This document shows positions 16,157 to 25,978 of a stretch of DNA of 64,000 nt, in pieces; the first letter of the stretch is position 1, and each line of letters opens with the position of its first letter. The translations under genes and the position numbers were made by a program. The stretch lies in assembly GCF_045063725.1 (NCBI RefSeq), contig NZ_CP173695.1. One strand, 5' to 3'. The DNA comes from Sellimonas catena. Lineage in GTDB: Bacteria; Bacillota; Clostridia; Lachnospirales; Lachnospiraceae. The notes beneath the pieces were generated by a model, which did no database searches, had not been told where the DNA came from, and saw nothing but the letters and a program-made list of their open reading frames with translations.

Positions 16157-18432
16157 GATTTCCGTTCCCCCTTTTCCATATACTTCCTGTCGAATTCATC
16201 CTCATCAATCGGCCTGCTGTAGTAATATCCCTGACCGTAGCCGCATCCCAGTGTCCGGATCAATGTTTCATTTTCTTTTGTTTCCACACCTTCCGCTACA
16301 GTAGAAATCCGAAGCTTCTTTGCCAGATCCACTACCTGTGCCATAATAATCTTCTGCCGTTCATCTTCTTTCCCCGTAATCGCTGACAGGAATACCCGGT
16401 CCATCTTCAACTCATCGATATGGAGTTTTCCAAGTATATTAAAAGAAGAATATCCGCTTCCGAAATCATCCATGGAAATGCGGAAGCCTTTCTCCTTTAA
16501 CTGATCGATCTTCTCATTGAGTTCATCAATATTTCCTGCGGCAAGTCCCTCCAGAATCTCAAGCGTAATCAGATCGCCCGGAATCCGGTACCGTTCCAGA
16601 ACAGCACATAGATTCTCCACATAGTCTTCCTCGTAAAAGAGGATCTTTGACTGATTCACGGAAATCGGAACCGGTGTAATCCCGGCATCGATCCACTCCC
16701 GGATTTTCCTGCAGACATTTTCCACCATATACATATCCAGACTGGAACAGAACCCATTGCTTTCAAACAGCGGAATAAACTGGTTCGGATAGATGATTGT
16801 CCCGTCTTTTGGAATCCATCTGACAAGCGCTTCTGCGCCTCCAAGCTTTCCCGTCCTCATATCCATCTTCGGCTGTAAAAACATCCGGAACTCTTTGTCC
16901 TTCAGCGCCTGATGCATATGACTTTCGATGTAGTTCTGCAGTGTTTCCTGCTTATGAAGCTCCACGTCATAAAACCAGACATTATTCCTGTCTGTTCCCT
17001 TTGCCGTCTGAAGTGCAAACATTGCATGTGTCATCATCATCTCGGCTGAACTATCATCTCTTCGTACTGCTACTCCACAATAGAGCATAATTTGATAATT
17101 ATGATGCTGGCTCAATGAAAAACGGCTGATTTTTTCCATAATTGCATAGAGACGTCTGCCGATCATTTCTTCATCCTGTCCCTTTAGAATCATCCAGAAA
17201 AAATCACCGGTATCCCTGCAGAAATATTCCCCCGGATTTACACTTTCCTTCAGCACCCGGCTGACATGGCAGAGGAGTTTATCTCCCTGTACCCGTCCGA
17301 AAATTTCGTTGATAAATTTGAACTGGTGAATATTCATCACACAGACACTGTACTGCTCCGTTCCCGAAAGAACATCTCTCATCTCCTGCATAAACCGGAC
17401 TGTATTATATGCTCCTGTCAAAGAGTCATAGTAAGCAAGCTCAATCAGCTGTTTATGATTCTTTCTCAGCATCTGGTACCCATAAATCAGCAGAAATACG
17501 CTCAGACAAAGGACTCCGATAAAAATTGCCCTTGTAACATTGATCATCTGATAAATGGGCGCATTCACCCCCTGCATTGTATCAACACAGAAAAGGTACC
17601 AGCCATTCAGGCCGATCGGATTCAGATAAATCTGATACGCCGTTCCCTGATACCGGAATTTACTGAACACGCTCTCATCATTATCGATCGCTTCCCGGAT
17701 TTTCTCCTTTTCTGCCTCTGTGATATAGTTCCCGTCAAAAATACTCTCCACTCTTCTATTGACGACTTTATTTTTAGAACGAATCAGAAACTTCCCTTCC
17801 TTTCCGATCATATGGACATAACCATAACCGTTCATAGCCGTCTTATCATCCAGAATATCTTCAAATGCTTCAATGCTGTCTTTCGCAGTCAGCACACCTG
17901 TGATCTCGTCTCCCTGATAGACAGGAACAGCATAGGAAAAAACCTTTTCCCCGGTCCGGGCATCCTCATAGACTCTGGACACCGCGCTCTCCCCCTGCCA
18001 CGCCTCTCCGATACTCGCCTGCAGTTCCTCTTCCAGATCTTCCATACGGACATTTTTCTTAATCTCTCTATCAACTGTCACCCGGATTCCATCGCCGTCT
18101 TCCGTAAAATAACCCATCTGGATAAAACTGTTATGCCGGTTCGATTCATAAAGACCGTTCGCGAAGGCATCCGTATCAATCATGCTGATCGTATTGCTGA
18201 ACCGGAAGAAACTCGCCAGCGTCTGGAGTGTCTGTTGATCCATCTTGATTTTACGCAGTACATTTGCCTTGTATTCTTCCGCCTCTGAAATCATCTGCGT
18301 TGTCATGGTATCTTTCTGCACCCGGCCAAGCGAGGATGTAATAAAGCCTCCCCCGAGGAACAATAGAATGCTGATCACCACAACTACCGCTGTGATTTTC
18401 CTCAGCCTTCTCATCAACTGTTTTTCGCTCAT
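16153..18432 (-). CDS. Membrane-anchored Cache + degenerate GGDEF + EAL phosphodiesterase
   Basis: 759 residues. A transmembrane helix (about 14-35), an extracellular dCache-like sensor (40-290) and a second helix (about 300-320) precede two cytoplasmic domains. The GGDEF site is degenerate (RDTGDF), so it cannot cyclise GTP. The EAL domain is intact: EALVRW at 534, LEILEG, MDDFGSGYSSF near 654 and AEGVET. It should hydrolyse cyclic-di-GMP to pGpG in response to an external ligand, possibly an amino acid as for many dCache sensors (inference). It is first in an operon with the diguanylate cyclase. Confidence 0.93.
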   Translation of the reverse strand: MSEKQLMRRLRKITAVVVVISILLFLGGGFITSSLGRVQKDTMTTQMISEAEEYKANVLRKIKMDQQTLQTLASFFRFSNTISMIDTDAFANGLYESNRHNSFIQMGYFTEDGDGIRVTVDREIKKNVRMEDLEEELQASIGEAWQGESAVSRVYEDARTGEKVFSYAVPVYQGDEITGVLTAKDSIEAFEDILDDKTAMNGYGYVHMIGKEGKFLIRSKNKVVNRRVESIFDGNYITEAEKEKIREAIDNDESVFSKFRYQGTAYQIYLNPIGLNGWYLFCVDTMQGVNAPIYQMINVTRAIFIGVLCLSVFLLIYGYQMLRKNHKQLIELAYYDSLTGAYNTVRFMQEMRDVLSGTEQYSVCVMNIHQFKFINEIFGRVQGDKLLCHVSRVLKESVNPGEYFCRDTGDFFWMILKGQDEEMIGRRLYAIMEKISRFSLSQHHNYQIMLYCGVAVRRDDSSAEMMMTHAMFALQTAKGTDRNNVWFYDVELHKQETLQNYIESHMHQALKDKEFRMFLQPKMDMRTGKLGGAEALVRWIPKDGTIIYPNQFIPLFESNGFCSSLDMYMVENVCRKIREWIDAGITPVPISVNQSKILFYEEDYVENLCAVLERYRIPGDLITLEILEGLAAGNIDELNEKIDQLKEKGFRISMDDFGSGYSSFNILGKLHIDELKMDRVFLSAITGKEDERQKIIMAQVVDLAKKLRISTVAEGVETKENETLIRTLGCGYGQGYYYSRPIDEDEFDRKYMEKGERKS

Positions 18433-18496
18433 ATTTCCACATCCTTTAACATGCTTTTATCATAAAATAGAGAAGTATGAGGTGTCAAGGAGTGCA

Positions 18497-18540
18497 AAAA
18501 AATATCTCCAACCATCTTATAATGGCTGAAGATATTTTTC
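18497..18540. terminator. Bidirectional terminator
   Basis: AAAAATATCT at the left pairs with AGATATTTTT at the right, with an inner AACCAT/ATGGCT partial stem. A/T runs lie on both sides. Confidence 0.65.
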
Positions 18541-18564
18541 TACGCTCTCCGTTGCACTATAAAA

Positions 18565-18921
18565 TTATAAAAGCTCGTCCTTCTTCACAAGGATTGCTTC
18601 TACAGCTGCGCATGCAGGGCAGTCACAGTACTGTTTGCCTGCAGCTTTTAATTCTTTTCCATGAGCAGCGACTTCTTTTGTCTTTTCTGCTCCGAATACC
18701 TGAGCACCCATTTCGGACTCTGCAAATGCGATCAGTCCGTCCAGCGTCATGATATCTTCTTCGAGTTCGGCAATATATTTTTTCGTCTCTTCTGCCTCGT
18801 TCTCGGTTCCTACAGCGTCAAGCCATGCCTGCGCGGCATCTTTTGCCTCCTGACTGCATGACGGAGCTGCCATCAGCTCTTTTGTCTTCTCTACTACATA
18901 ATTTAATGTTTCCTGAGTCAT
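18565..18921 (-). CDS. Small acidic helical protein with CxCxxC tail
   Basis: 118 residues, almost entirely helical and acidic, starting MTQETLNYVVEKTKELM. The C-terminus has a YCDCPACAAVEAIL motif (CxCxxC), a possible metal or redox site; Cys22 is also present. Similar proteins in Lachnospiraceae are sometimes labelled Hsp90-like in databases (from memory), with no sequence basis that I can see. ATG 18921 is preceded by AAAGGGTGTG. It is monocistronic between terminators. Function unknown. Confidence 0.7.
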   Translation of the reverse strand: MTQETLNYVVEKTKELMAAPSCSQEAKDAAQAWLDAVGTENEAEETKKYIAELEEDIMTLDGLIAFAESEMGAQVFGAEKTKEVAAHGKELKAAGKQYCDCPACAAVEAILVKKDELL

Positions 18922-19001
18922 ACTGTACACACCCTTTCTGAAAATTTTCTCTCCTACTATTGTAGCACAATCCGGTCCGGATCGGACCATCTATTTTCTA
19001 A

Positions 19002-21014
19002 TTAAATCAGAATCATACACTGAAACGGTTTCATTTCCAGTGTGCCTTCGTACACTTCCTTTGTTTCCGCATCGGTCCATTTTCCGATTCCTTCTACGCA
19101 GACCGGCTCATTTTTGAAGTTCATAACAAACACAACCCGTTTTCCATTGTCACCGACACGTTCTGTCACGGTCACACCGTACGGCAGCTTTGTCTGAAGC
19201 GCGTTTTCCAGAGCGGCTTTCCGGAAGAGATCCTGATAAAACGCCCGCAGGAAATCGAGGCTGGATTCTGCCGCCAGATAGTATGCCTCTCCTTTGCCGA
19301 AGCTGTTGCGTGTCACAACCGGAGAGCCGGCGTAGAAATCTTTTTCGTAAACTGCAAGCACTTCTGTGTTTTCTTTCGCATGTACGATCTCGCAAAGGTA
19401 CTGTGCCGGATAAACAGATCCGCCATAGGTAAACTGATTCTCAAATTCCTCAGACGGCGCGTCAATCTCTTCCTGAATGATTCCCAGCACATCTTCCAGC
19501 GGGGACTGTCCGGTAAAGCAAAGATCTGTGTCATCCACCATACCGCTGAAGCAGGTGTTAACGAAAATACCTCCGTTCTCCACGAACTTTCTTACGTGCT
19601 CCGGATATCCTTCCTTGTACATATAGTTCAACGGCGCCGCCACAAGGCTGTATCCTTCCAGAGAATCGTTCATATCCACCAGATCGGCCTCAATGCCGTT
19701 TTCCCAGAACACACGGTAGTGTTTGAGGATCGTTTTCACATAATTAAAGTCAAGACGCGGTCCCTGCGTATCTTCCACTGCCCACCAGTTGTCCCAGTCA
19801 AAAATGATGGCGGCTTTCGGCCTGTTTACTGTATGATCAATGAGCTCGCCAAGACCTGATAGTCTCTCGCCCAGTTCGGTCACCTCCCGGAATACCCGGG
19901 TATCCGATCCGTTTCTGTGATCCAGCACGGCGCCGTGGAACTTTTCAAAGCCTCCCCGTCCTTTCCGCCACTGGAAATACAGTACAGAATCCGATCCGTG
20001 TGCCACTGCCTGCATGCTGGAAAGCATGTGCATACCAGGACGCTTCAGCGGATTCGCCTCGCGCCAGCTGATCGAAGACGGAGAGCTTTCCATCAGAAGG
20101 AACGGCGCTTTCAGGAGGGAGCGCATCAGACTGTGATTTACTGCTGCCTTCACCGCCATCGGAACCTCATCTTTCTGTTTGTGCCAGTACGGATAGTTGT
20201 CCCATGAAATAATATCCACGCCTTCTTTCAATCGGTTGTAGTCCATCCCTTTGAAAAAGTACATAAAGTTCGCTGTAGCCGGAAGATCCGAATATTCTTT
20301 TACCGTCCGTGCTTCCAGCTGGTAAAAGTCATTCATCTGCTCCGTGGCAAACCTTCTCCAGTCCAGCACAAGAGCCGTGCTCGTCGTCTCGCCGTTTGGA
20401 ACCGGACTGTGAATCTGCTCCCAGTCCGTATAGGTGTGGCTCCAGAAGTAATTCCACCACGCCCGGTTCAGATTCTCAAGTGTACCGTATTTTTTCTTCA
20501 GCCAGATACGGAATGCCGCCTGGCAGTGTTCACAATGACAAACGGAATCCGCGAAGTTTCCTCCAAGCTCATTGGAAATATGCCAGAGAATCACATTGCT
20601 TCTTTTTCCGAACCGCTTTGCCAGTTCCCGGTCAATTGCCGTGATTTTCTCACGCATCACCGGTGAGGTATAGCAGAAATTGTGGCGCTTTCCAGGCAGA
20701 TTTCTTCTGCCGTCCGCCTGCACCTGCATCACTTCCGGATATTTCTGAGTGAGCCAGTGCGGCATTGCCCCGGAAGGGGTTGCCAGGATAACCTGAATTC
20801 CTTCCGTTTCAAGTCTTGTGATGATCCGGTCCATCCAGTCAAACTGATAGACGCCCTCTTCCGGTTCCAGCGAAGCCCATGCAAAAATGCCAAGGCTTAC
20901 GCAGTTTACGTTCGCTTTTTTCATCAGCGCTACATCTTCTTCAAAAATCTCCGGGTGGTCCAGCCACTGATCCGGATTGTAATCTCCACCGTGGAGAATC
21001 CTTCCTCCTAACAT
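19002..21014 (-). CDS. GH42 beta-galactosidase
   Basis: 670 residues, the normal GH42 size. Opens with HGGDYNPDQW and has the acid/base Glu149 in WHISNELGG, the nucleophile Glu in LLMESSPS, and the Cys cluster (114, 159, 161, 164) that binds zinc in several GH42 enzymes. A TIM barrel, trimerisation and small C-terminal beta domain fit the length. No signal peptide, so it acts on imported galactosides. It lies 15 bases after the GH2 gene and shares the ABC importer operon; GH42 enzymes often prefer galacto-oligosaccharides over lactose. Confidence 0.95.
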   Translation of the reverse strand: MLGGRILHGGDYNPDQWLDHPEIFEEDVALMKKANVNCVSLGIFAWASLEPEEGVYQFDWMDRIITRLETEGIQVILATPSGAMPHWLTQKYPEVMQVQADGRRNLPGKRHNFCYTSPVMREKITAIDRELAKRFGKRSNVILWHISNELGGNFADSVCHCEHCQAAFRIWLKKKYGTLENLNRAWWNYFWSHTYTDWEQIHSPVPNGETTSTALVLDWRRFATEQMNDFYQLEARTVKEYSDLPATANFMYFFKGMDYNRLKEGVDIISWDNYPYWHKQKDEVPMAVKAAVNHSLMRSLLKAPFLLMESSPSSISWREANPLKRPGMHMLSSMQAVAHGSDSVLYFQWRKGRGGFEKFHGAVLDHRNGSDTRVFREVTELGERLSGLGELIDHTVNRPKAAIIFDWDNWWAVEDTQGPRLDFNYVKTILKHYRVFWENGIEADLVDMNDSLEGYSLVAAPLNYMYKEGYPEHVRKFVENGGIFVNTCFSGMVDDTDLCFTGQSPLEDVLGIIQEEIDAPSEEFENQFTYGGSVYPAQYLCEIVHAKENTEVLAVYEKDFYAGSPVVTRNSFGKGEAYYLAAESSLDFLRAFYQDLFRKAALENALQTKLPYGVTVTERVGDNGKRVVFVMNFKNEPVCVEGIGKWTDAETKEVYEGTLEMKPFQCMILI

Positions 21015-21029
21015 TGTTATCCCTCCTGT

Positions 21030-24000
21030 TTAGATTCCGCGGAAACGGAATGTAAACTCCATCTTTTCGTCCGCGTTCAACAGATATTCCGGATGCGTAA
21101 CAGACAGCCAGCTGTCGTCTCCCGCAATTCCCATCTGTCCGAGCGCCGCGCGTATTACTGTATAATGAACCTGCGGAAGTTCATACGGATGTTTCGCGTT
21201 TTCCAGCTCATGTGGTGTATAAGGAAGTGCGGAGAACATCATCGGGCCACTCTTTTCATCCATTTCAAACATCATACCTCTTCCGCTTCTGTCGGTCACT
21301 TTTGCGTAGCGTACTTCTTCTTTTGCTCCGCATTCCTGCGGCACAATGTATCTTGCCATGTTGTCTTTGACGAGGTTCCGGTAGATTCCAAGCTTCGCGC
21401 CTTTTTTACGGTCCGCATAGGTCTCAGCCGGTCCGAGTCCGTACCATGTCACATGATCGTAGTCCGCATCCAGCTTGAGCATCACGCCAAACTCCGGCAT
21501 ATCGCCCAGTTCTTTGACCGGATCATAGGAAAGCGTTACCTGTACCGTGCCGTCGCCGGTTACCACATACGTCATCGTACACTCGCCGGCCGGAGTCGTC
21601 GGCAGAAGGTAGGTAAATGTCACTTTGACAGAATCTTCCGCCGCCTCTACTTCCGGCAGAAGAACTTTGCAAAGGTCGTCCCCCCGGTAATCCTTGTGTG
21701 ACGCGTACATGCTGGCGATCTTCCACTGTGCGTACCGTTTCGGCATCTGGTTGCCCTGGTCGTTGTCCACCGGAGCTCTCCAGAAATTCGGCTTTGGAAT
21801 TTCCTTGATCATTTCCTTTCCTGCATAACGGTAGGAAACAAGTCCACCTTCCGGACCGGAGAAGATTGCTTCAAAAGATTCTCCTCTGACACCGATGTTA
21901 TGTTTGCTGCGGATCACCTTCACCGGACGACTGCATACTTTCTTTTCTTCCCTGATCGCATAGACATGCTGTCCGAATGCCACTTCATGTCCTGCTTTCG
22001 CCCAGATCGTGTTCGTTTTCAGCTGGAAGGAAACCGTGATCGTATATTCTCCCGGAATGGTCTCCTCCGGAAGCGGCAGATCGTATACCTTCTCGGAGAG
22101 CGGTTCCACATCCGTTGCCATAGCAGATTCTCTGACGATCTTTCCGTTCCGGGCCGCTGTTACAACACAGTCATAAACACTGGTGTTAAGGAAGAGGTTC
22201 TTATTGATGACTTTCACCTGATCCTTTGTCACTTCCGCAGTAATATTCTGATAGTTGAATTTGACTTCCTGCATCTTTGGGGACGGCTCTCTGTCACCGC
22301 CGTATACAATCCCGTTGGCACTGAAATTGTAGTCGGTCGGTCTTTCATTAAAATCGCCGCCGTATGCCTGGAATTCATTTCCATAACGGTCTTTCTTATA
22401 AATCGTCTGGTCAATGTAATCCCAGATAAATCCTCCCTGATAGAGCGGTTCTGTATCTGTCAGATCGGTATACTTGTGCATTGCCCCGCAGGAATTTCCC
22501 ATGGCGTGGGTATACTCACAGCAGATAAATGGTTTGCTTCTGTCTTTTGCAAGGAATTCCTTGATCTTTTCCACCGGTGTGTACATCTGGCTCTCCATAT
22601 CGCTGGTATCATTGTAGCGGCGATCCTGGAAGACGCCTTCGTAATGTACCAGTCTCGTCGGATCTTCCTTGCGGAAAAACTGAGACATTTCATAAATATC
22701 TTTTCCTCCGAAAGACTCATTTCCGCAGGACCAGATCAGGATGGACGGATGATTTTTGTCCCTCTGGTACATGGAATTCACACGGTCCAGCATCATCGCA
22801 AGCCATTCCGGTTTGTCATTTGGCACAATGAAATCTTCATCCCCGTCCATAGGATAGGTATCCCAGCTTCCGTGGCTCTCCAGGTTCGCCTCATCAATCA
22901 GATACAGACCGTATTCATCACAGAGTCTGTAGATCAAAGAGGAGTTCGGATAATGGCATGTCCGCACTGCATTGATGTTGTTCTGCTTCATGATGGTCAG
23001 GTCTTTTCGAAGCTCCTCTTCCGATACATGTCTTCCGCTCACAGAGCTGAATTCATGCCGGTTAACCCCTTTGAAGACAATTCTCTTACCGTTCAGTGTC
23101 ATGATGCGGTCTTTCATCTCAAATCTGCGGAATCCCACTTTCTCCGGAATGATTTCCATCAAAGTGCCGGAGGCGTCTGTCACGGTAATCGACAGGTCAT
23201 AAAGATTCGGCTCTTCCGCACTCCAGAGCGCCGGATGATCGATCTCCCAGGTAAAGACATTCTCTCCATTCAGTTCCTTCTCTTCCTCGAAGCAAACTTC
23301 TCCGTGGTAAGAAAGCACGAACTTTGCTTTTCCGCTTCCCCATGTCCGGGTGCAGATTTCCAGCTCCGCCTTTTCCATCGTCTCATCCGGAACTTCGCGG
23401 ATTCTGAGATCACGGATATGAACTTCCGGCACCGTGTACAGGTAGACATCCCGGTAAAGCCCGGAGAAGCGGTAGAAGTCCTGATCCTCACACCAGCTTC
23501 CGGACGTCCATTTGAATACCTGCACAGCCAGCTTGTTTTCGCCTTCTCTTACATAGTCAGTAAGTTCAAAGTCGGACGGTGTAAAGGTATCCTCGCTGTA
23601 TCCCACAAAGGTACCGTTTACCCAGACAGCCATGCCGCTTTCTGCCCCCTGGAAGGAGATAAAAAGACGTTTGCCTTTCATTCTCTCCGGCACGCGGAAA
23701 TATTTCACATAGCTTGCGACCGGATTGAAGTGCTCCGGAATCTCTCCCGGACGGATGTCCTCACGTCCTTCCCACGGATACTGTGTATTCGCGTACTGCG
23801 GCGCATCATAGCCCTCCATCTGGATATGGGCCAGCACCCGGATATCATCCCAGGAAGCACAGCAGTATTCATCTTTCTCAAATCCTGGCACAACTGCGTC
23901 ATAATTTTTCGCATAATGGAATTTCCAGATTCCATTCAGGCTCTCCTGAAACAGACTGCATCCTGTTTCTCTGTCCGCTTCGGACGCATAGTACGCATGA

Positions 24001-24074
24001 TCGGAGTGAGCCTCTGCTCTTCCATCACAGAAATACTCCGGATTCTTTACGTTTTCATAATTAAATGTTCTCAT
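21030..24074 (-). CDS. lacZ: GH2 beta-galactosidase (LacZ type)
   Basis: 1014 residues, full LacZ length. An N-terminal sugar-binding domain (ENPLYLY-like pattern replaced by NPEYFCDGRAEAHSDHAYY), the TIM barrel with acid/base Glu in IWSCGNESFGG and nucleophile Glu in CCEYTHAMGNSCG, and the C-terminal small-chain domain (WYGLGPAETYADRK) are all present. ATG 24074 follows AGAGGAGGAAAC; the upstream ATG 24128 lacks a site. It lies downstream of the ABC permeases, separated by a hairpin terminator that may reduce its expression relative to the importer. Cytoplasmic hydrolysis of lactose and related galactosides. Confidence 0.95.
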   Translation of the reverse strand: MRTFNYENVKNPEYFCDGRAEAHSDHAYYASEADRETGCSLFQESLNGIWKFHYAKNYDAVVPGFEKDEYCCASWDDIRVLAHIQMEGYDAPQYANTQYPWEGREDIRPGEIPEHFNPVASYVKYFRVPERMKGKRLFISFQGAESGMAVWVNGTFVGYSEDTFTPSDFELTDYVREGENKLAVQVFKWTSGSWCEDQDFYRFSGLYRDVYLYTVPEVHIRDLRIREVPDETMEKAELEICTRTWGSGKAKFVLSYHGEVCFEEEKELNGENVFTWEIDHPALWSAEEPNLYDLSITVTDASGTLMEIIPEKVGFRRFEMKDRIMTLNGKRIVFKGVNRHEFSSVSGRHVSEEELRKDLTIMKQNNINAVRTCHYPNSSLIYRLCDEYGLYLIDEANLESHGSWDTYPMDGDEDFIVPNDKPEWLAMMLDRVNSMYQRDKNHPSILIWSCGNESFGGKDIYEMSQFFRKEDPTRLVHYEGVFQDRRYNDTSDMESQMYTPVEKIKEFLAKDRSKPFICCEYTHAMGNSCGAMHKYTDLTDTEPLYQGGFIWDYIDQTIYKKDRYGNEFQAYGGDFNERPTDYNFSANGIVYGGDREPSPKMQEVKFNYQNITAEVTKDQVKVINKNLFLNTSVYDCVVTAARNGKIVRESAMATDVEPLSEKVYDLPLPEETIPGEYTITVSFQLKTNTIWAKAGHEVAFGQHVYAIREEKKVCSRPVKVIRSKHNIGVRGESFEAIFSGPEGGLVSYRYAGKEMIKEIPKPNFWRAPVDNDQGNQMPKRYAQWKIASMYASHKDYRGDDLCKVLLPEVEAAEDSVKVTFTYLLPTTPAGECTMTYVVTGDGTVQVTLSYDPVKELGDMPEFGVMLKLDADYDHVTWYGLGPAETYADRKKGAKLGIYRNLVKDNMARYIVPQECGAKEEVRYAKVTDRSGRGMMFEMDEKSGPMMFSALPYTPHELENAKHPYELPQVHYTVIRAALGQMGIAGDDSWLSVTHPEYLLNADEKMEFTFRFRGI

Positions 24075-24109
24075 AGTTTCCTCCTCTTTTTCCCTGAATC
24101 TTTGTATGA

Positions 24110-24143
24110 AAAAAGGAGTCCGCCGCATTTGCGGCAGACTCCT
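24110..24143 (-). terminator. Hairpin terminator between permease and lacZ genes
   Basis: Stem AGGAGTC-GCCGCA/TGCGGC-GACTCCT, followed on the minus strand by TTTTTT. It probably separates or attenuates lacZ-GH42 expression from the importer genes. Confidence 0.85.
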
Positions 24144-24167
24144 GCTCTTATGCGGGCTCTCTGTCTA

Positions 24168-25007
24168 TTATTTTACGGCTCCTGTAATACCTTCTGCAAA
24201 CTGTTTCTGAAGTACGAAGAAGACGATCATAGTAGGAATGGAACAGAAGAGAACTCCCACCATTAATACACCATAGTCTGTTGTATATCCACCTGAAAGG
24301 TTGGCAATCAACATCGGCATTGTCTGTGACTCCGGAAGGGTCATAATTACCTTCGGCCACAGGTATGAATTCCATGCATTCATAAATGTGATAACCGCTG
24401 CTGCTGCATAGGTTGCTTTCATCATCGGCATGTACATTCTTACGAAGATTCCGATTTCGCTCAGTCCGTCGATACGCGCTGCTTCCATAACGTCAACCGG
24501 GAAGTTACGTGAATTCTGACGGAACATCATAATCAGGAACGGCGTCGAAAGAGACGGGAGGATAAAACCTAACGCCGAGTTCAAAAGCTTTGCTGATGAA
24601 AGCAGTCTGAACAGAGGAATCATCGTCGCTACCTGAGGAATCATCATGGCAAGAAGAATAATGGAAAACAGAACATCCTTTTTCTTGTCATGATACAGCT
24701 CAAATCCAAATCCTGCAAGAGAACAGATCAAAATCGCAAGAACTGTCTGCAAAATAGAATACAGGAAAGAATTGCCCATTGCTCTCCACAGCTCATTGCC
24801 GTTTACAAGATTCTGGAAGTTTTCGATAAAATGTCCGCCGAGCGTCAGCTTTCCGTTTGCCACCTCGAAGGAAGTGTTTGTTGCTGCTGAAATCATCCAG
24901 TAGAACGGGAATACGGAAAGGAACGCTACGATAATCAAAAATATGTATGTAGGAATCAACCGGCGCTGAATCATACTTCTATTTCTTTTCTTAGTCACGC
25001 GTATCAC
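24168..25007 (-). CDS. Carbohydrate ABC transporter permease (MalG type)
   Basis: 279 residues, six predicted membrane helices. The EAA loop that contacts the ATPase is EAARIDGLSEIGIFVRMYMP, and the C-terminal end (LQKQFAEGITGAVK) is the typical MalG-type tail. It overlaps the MalF-type gene by 17 bases. No ATPase gene is in the cluster; these Firmicutes importers normally share one MsmX/UgpC-type ATPase encoded elsewhere. Confidence 0.95.
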   Translation of the reverse strand: MIRVTKKRNRSMIQRRLIPTYIFLIIVAFLSVFPFYWMISAATNTSFEVANGKLTLGGHFIENFQNLVNGNELWRAMGNSFLYSILQTVLAILICSLAGFGFELYHDKKKDVLFSIILLAMMIPQVATMIPLFRLLSSAKLLNSALGFILPSLSTPFLIMMFRQNSRNFPVDVMEAARIDGLSEIGIFVRMYMPMMKATYAAAAVITFMNAWNSYLWPKVIMTLPESQTMPMLIANLSGGYTTDYGVLMVGVLFCSIPTMIVFFVLQKQFAEGITGAVK

Positions 25008-25890
25008 CTACTTTCATATTGATAAATGCCAGGATCGCAACAATAATAAATACGAAGAATGACATTGCCGTCGCGTATCCGAAGTTTGCAACCCCCTGTC
25101 CAAGTGAGTTGTTGTAAATATAATGTGACATGGTGATCGTCGCATTTGCCGGTCCGCCGTTTGTCAGGTTGACAGACTCATCGAACAACTGAAGCGTTCC
25201 GTTGATGGACATGATAAATGTCATGATAATCGTTGGTTTCAAAAGCGGAACCGTAATACCCCAGAATGTCTTCCATCCGTTTGCACCGTCAATCTTGGCC
25301 GCCTCGTAAACGGAATATTCAATATTCTGCAATCCTGCAAGATAGAATACCATGTTGTATCCTGTCCATCTCCAGATCAGGGCGATGATAATAACCGCCT
25401 TTGCGCTGGCTGCATTTCCAAGGAAATTGTAATTGGACTCCAGAATACCAAGATGAACAAGAACGGAGTTGATCAGTCCGTCTGTTGCAAACAAGGATTT
25501 AAAAATCAAAGAGTAGGATACAAGGGATGTCGCACAAGGAAGAAAGATACATGTACGGAAAAATCCCTTTAATCTCAGATGCTTGTTATTCAGAAGCTGC
25601 GCCAGCAAGATTGCAAGAATCAGCATGATCGGCACCTGAATAATCAGGTACAAAAATGTATTTCCGACTGATCTCAGGAACAGCTTATCCTGAAACATTC
25701 TGGTGTAGTTGTTAAAGATCGGTTCGGACCACTGCATGTTTGCACTGGAACCGGTCTGCAGTGACATAATAAAAGCCTGAATCATCGGCCAGAATGCCAT
25801 GACCGCAATCAACAAAGCCGCCGGAGTTAAAAATATCCAGCCGGCCGCTGACTGCTTGGCAAGTAAGCTCATCCTTTTTTTCTGTTTCAC
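24991..25890 (-). CDS. Sugar ABC transporter permease (MalF/LacF type)
   Basis: 299 residues with six membrane helices and an EAA loop (EAAKIDGANGWKTFWGITVP). The N-terminal region, FLTPAALLIAVMAFWPM, is typical of MalF-type permeases without the long periplasmic insert. It lies between the solute-binding lipoprotein and the MalG-type gene, and is probably specific for lactose or galacto-oligosaccharides given the two beta-galactosidases downstream. Confidence 0.95.
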   Translation of the reverse strand: MKQKKRMSLLAKQSAAGWIFLTPAALLIAVMAFWPMIQAFIMSLQTGSSANMQWSEPIFNNYTRMFQDKLFLRSVGNTFLYLIIQVPIMLILAILLAQLLNNKHLRLKGFFRTCIFLPCATSLVSYSLIFKSLFATDGLINSVLVHLGILESNYNFLGNAASAKAVIIIALIWRWTGYNMVFYLAGLQNIEYSVYEAAKIDGANGWKTFWGITVPLLKPTIIMTFIMSINGTLQLFDESVNLTNGGPANATITMSHYIYNNSLGQGVANFGYATAMSFFVFIIVAILAFINMKVGDTRD

Positions 25891-25978
25891 TTGAGCCCCT
25901 CCCTTACACTAATTTCGAATAACGAGGAACGAAAACTCGTTCCCCGTTACCGTTCATTCTCTCTTTCTATTAAGAAGA

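Noticed and set aside
21900..24266. 788-residue frame on the plus strand
   Set aside because: Opposite-strand shadow of lacZ; no start site, low-complexity His/Ile-rich translation.
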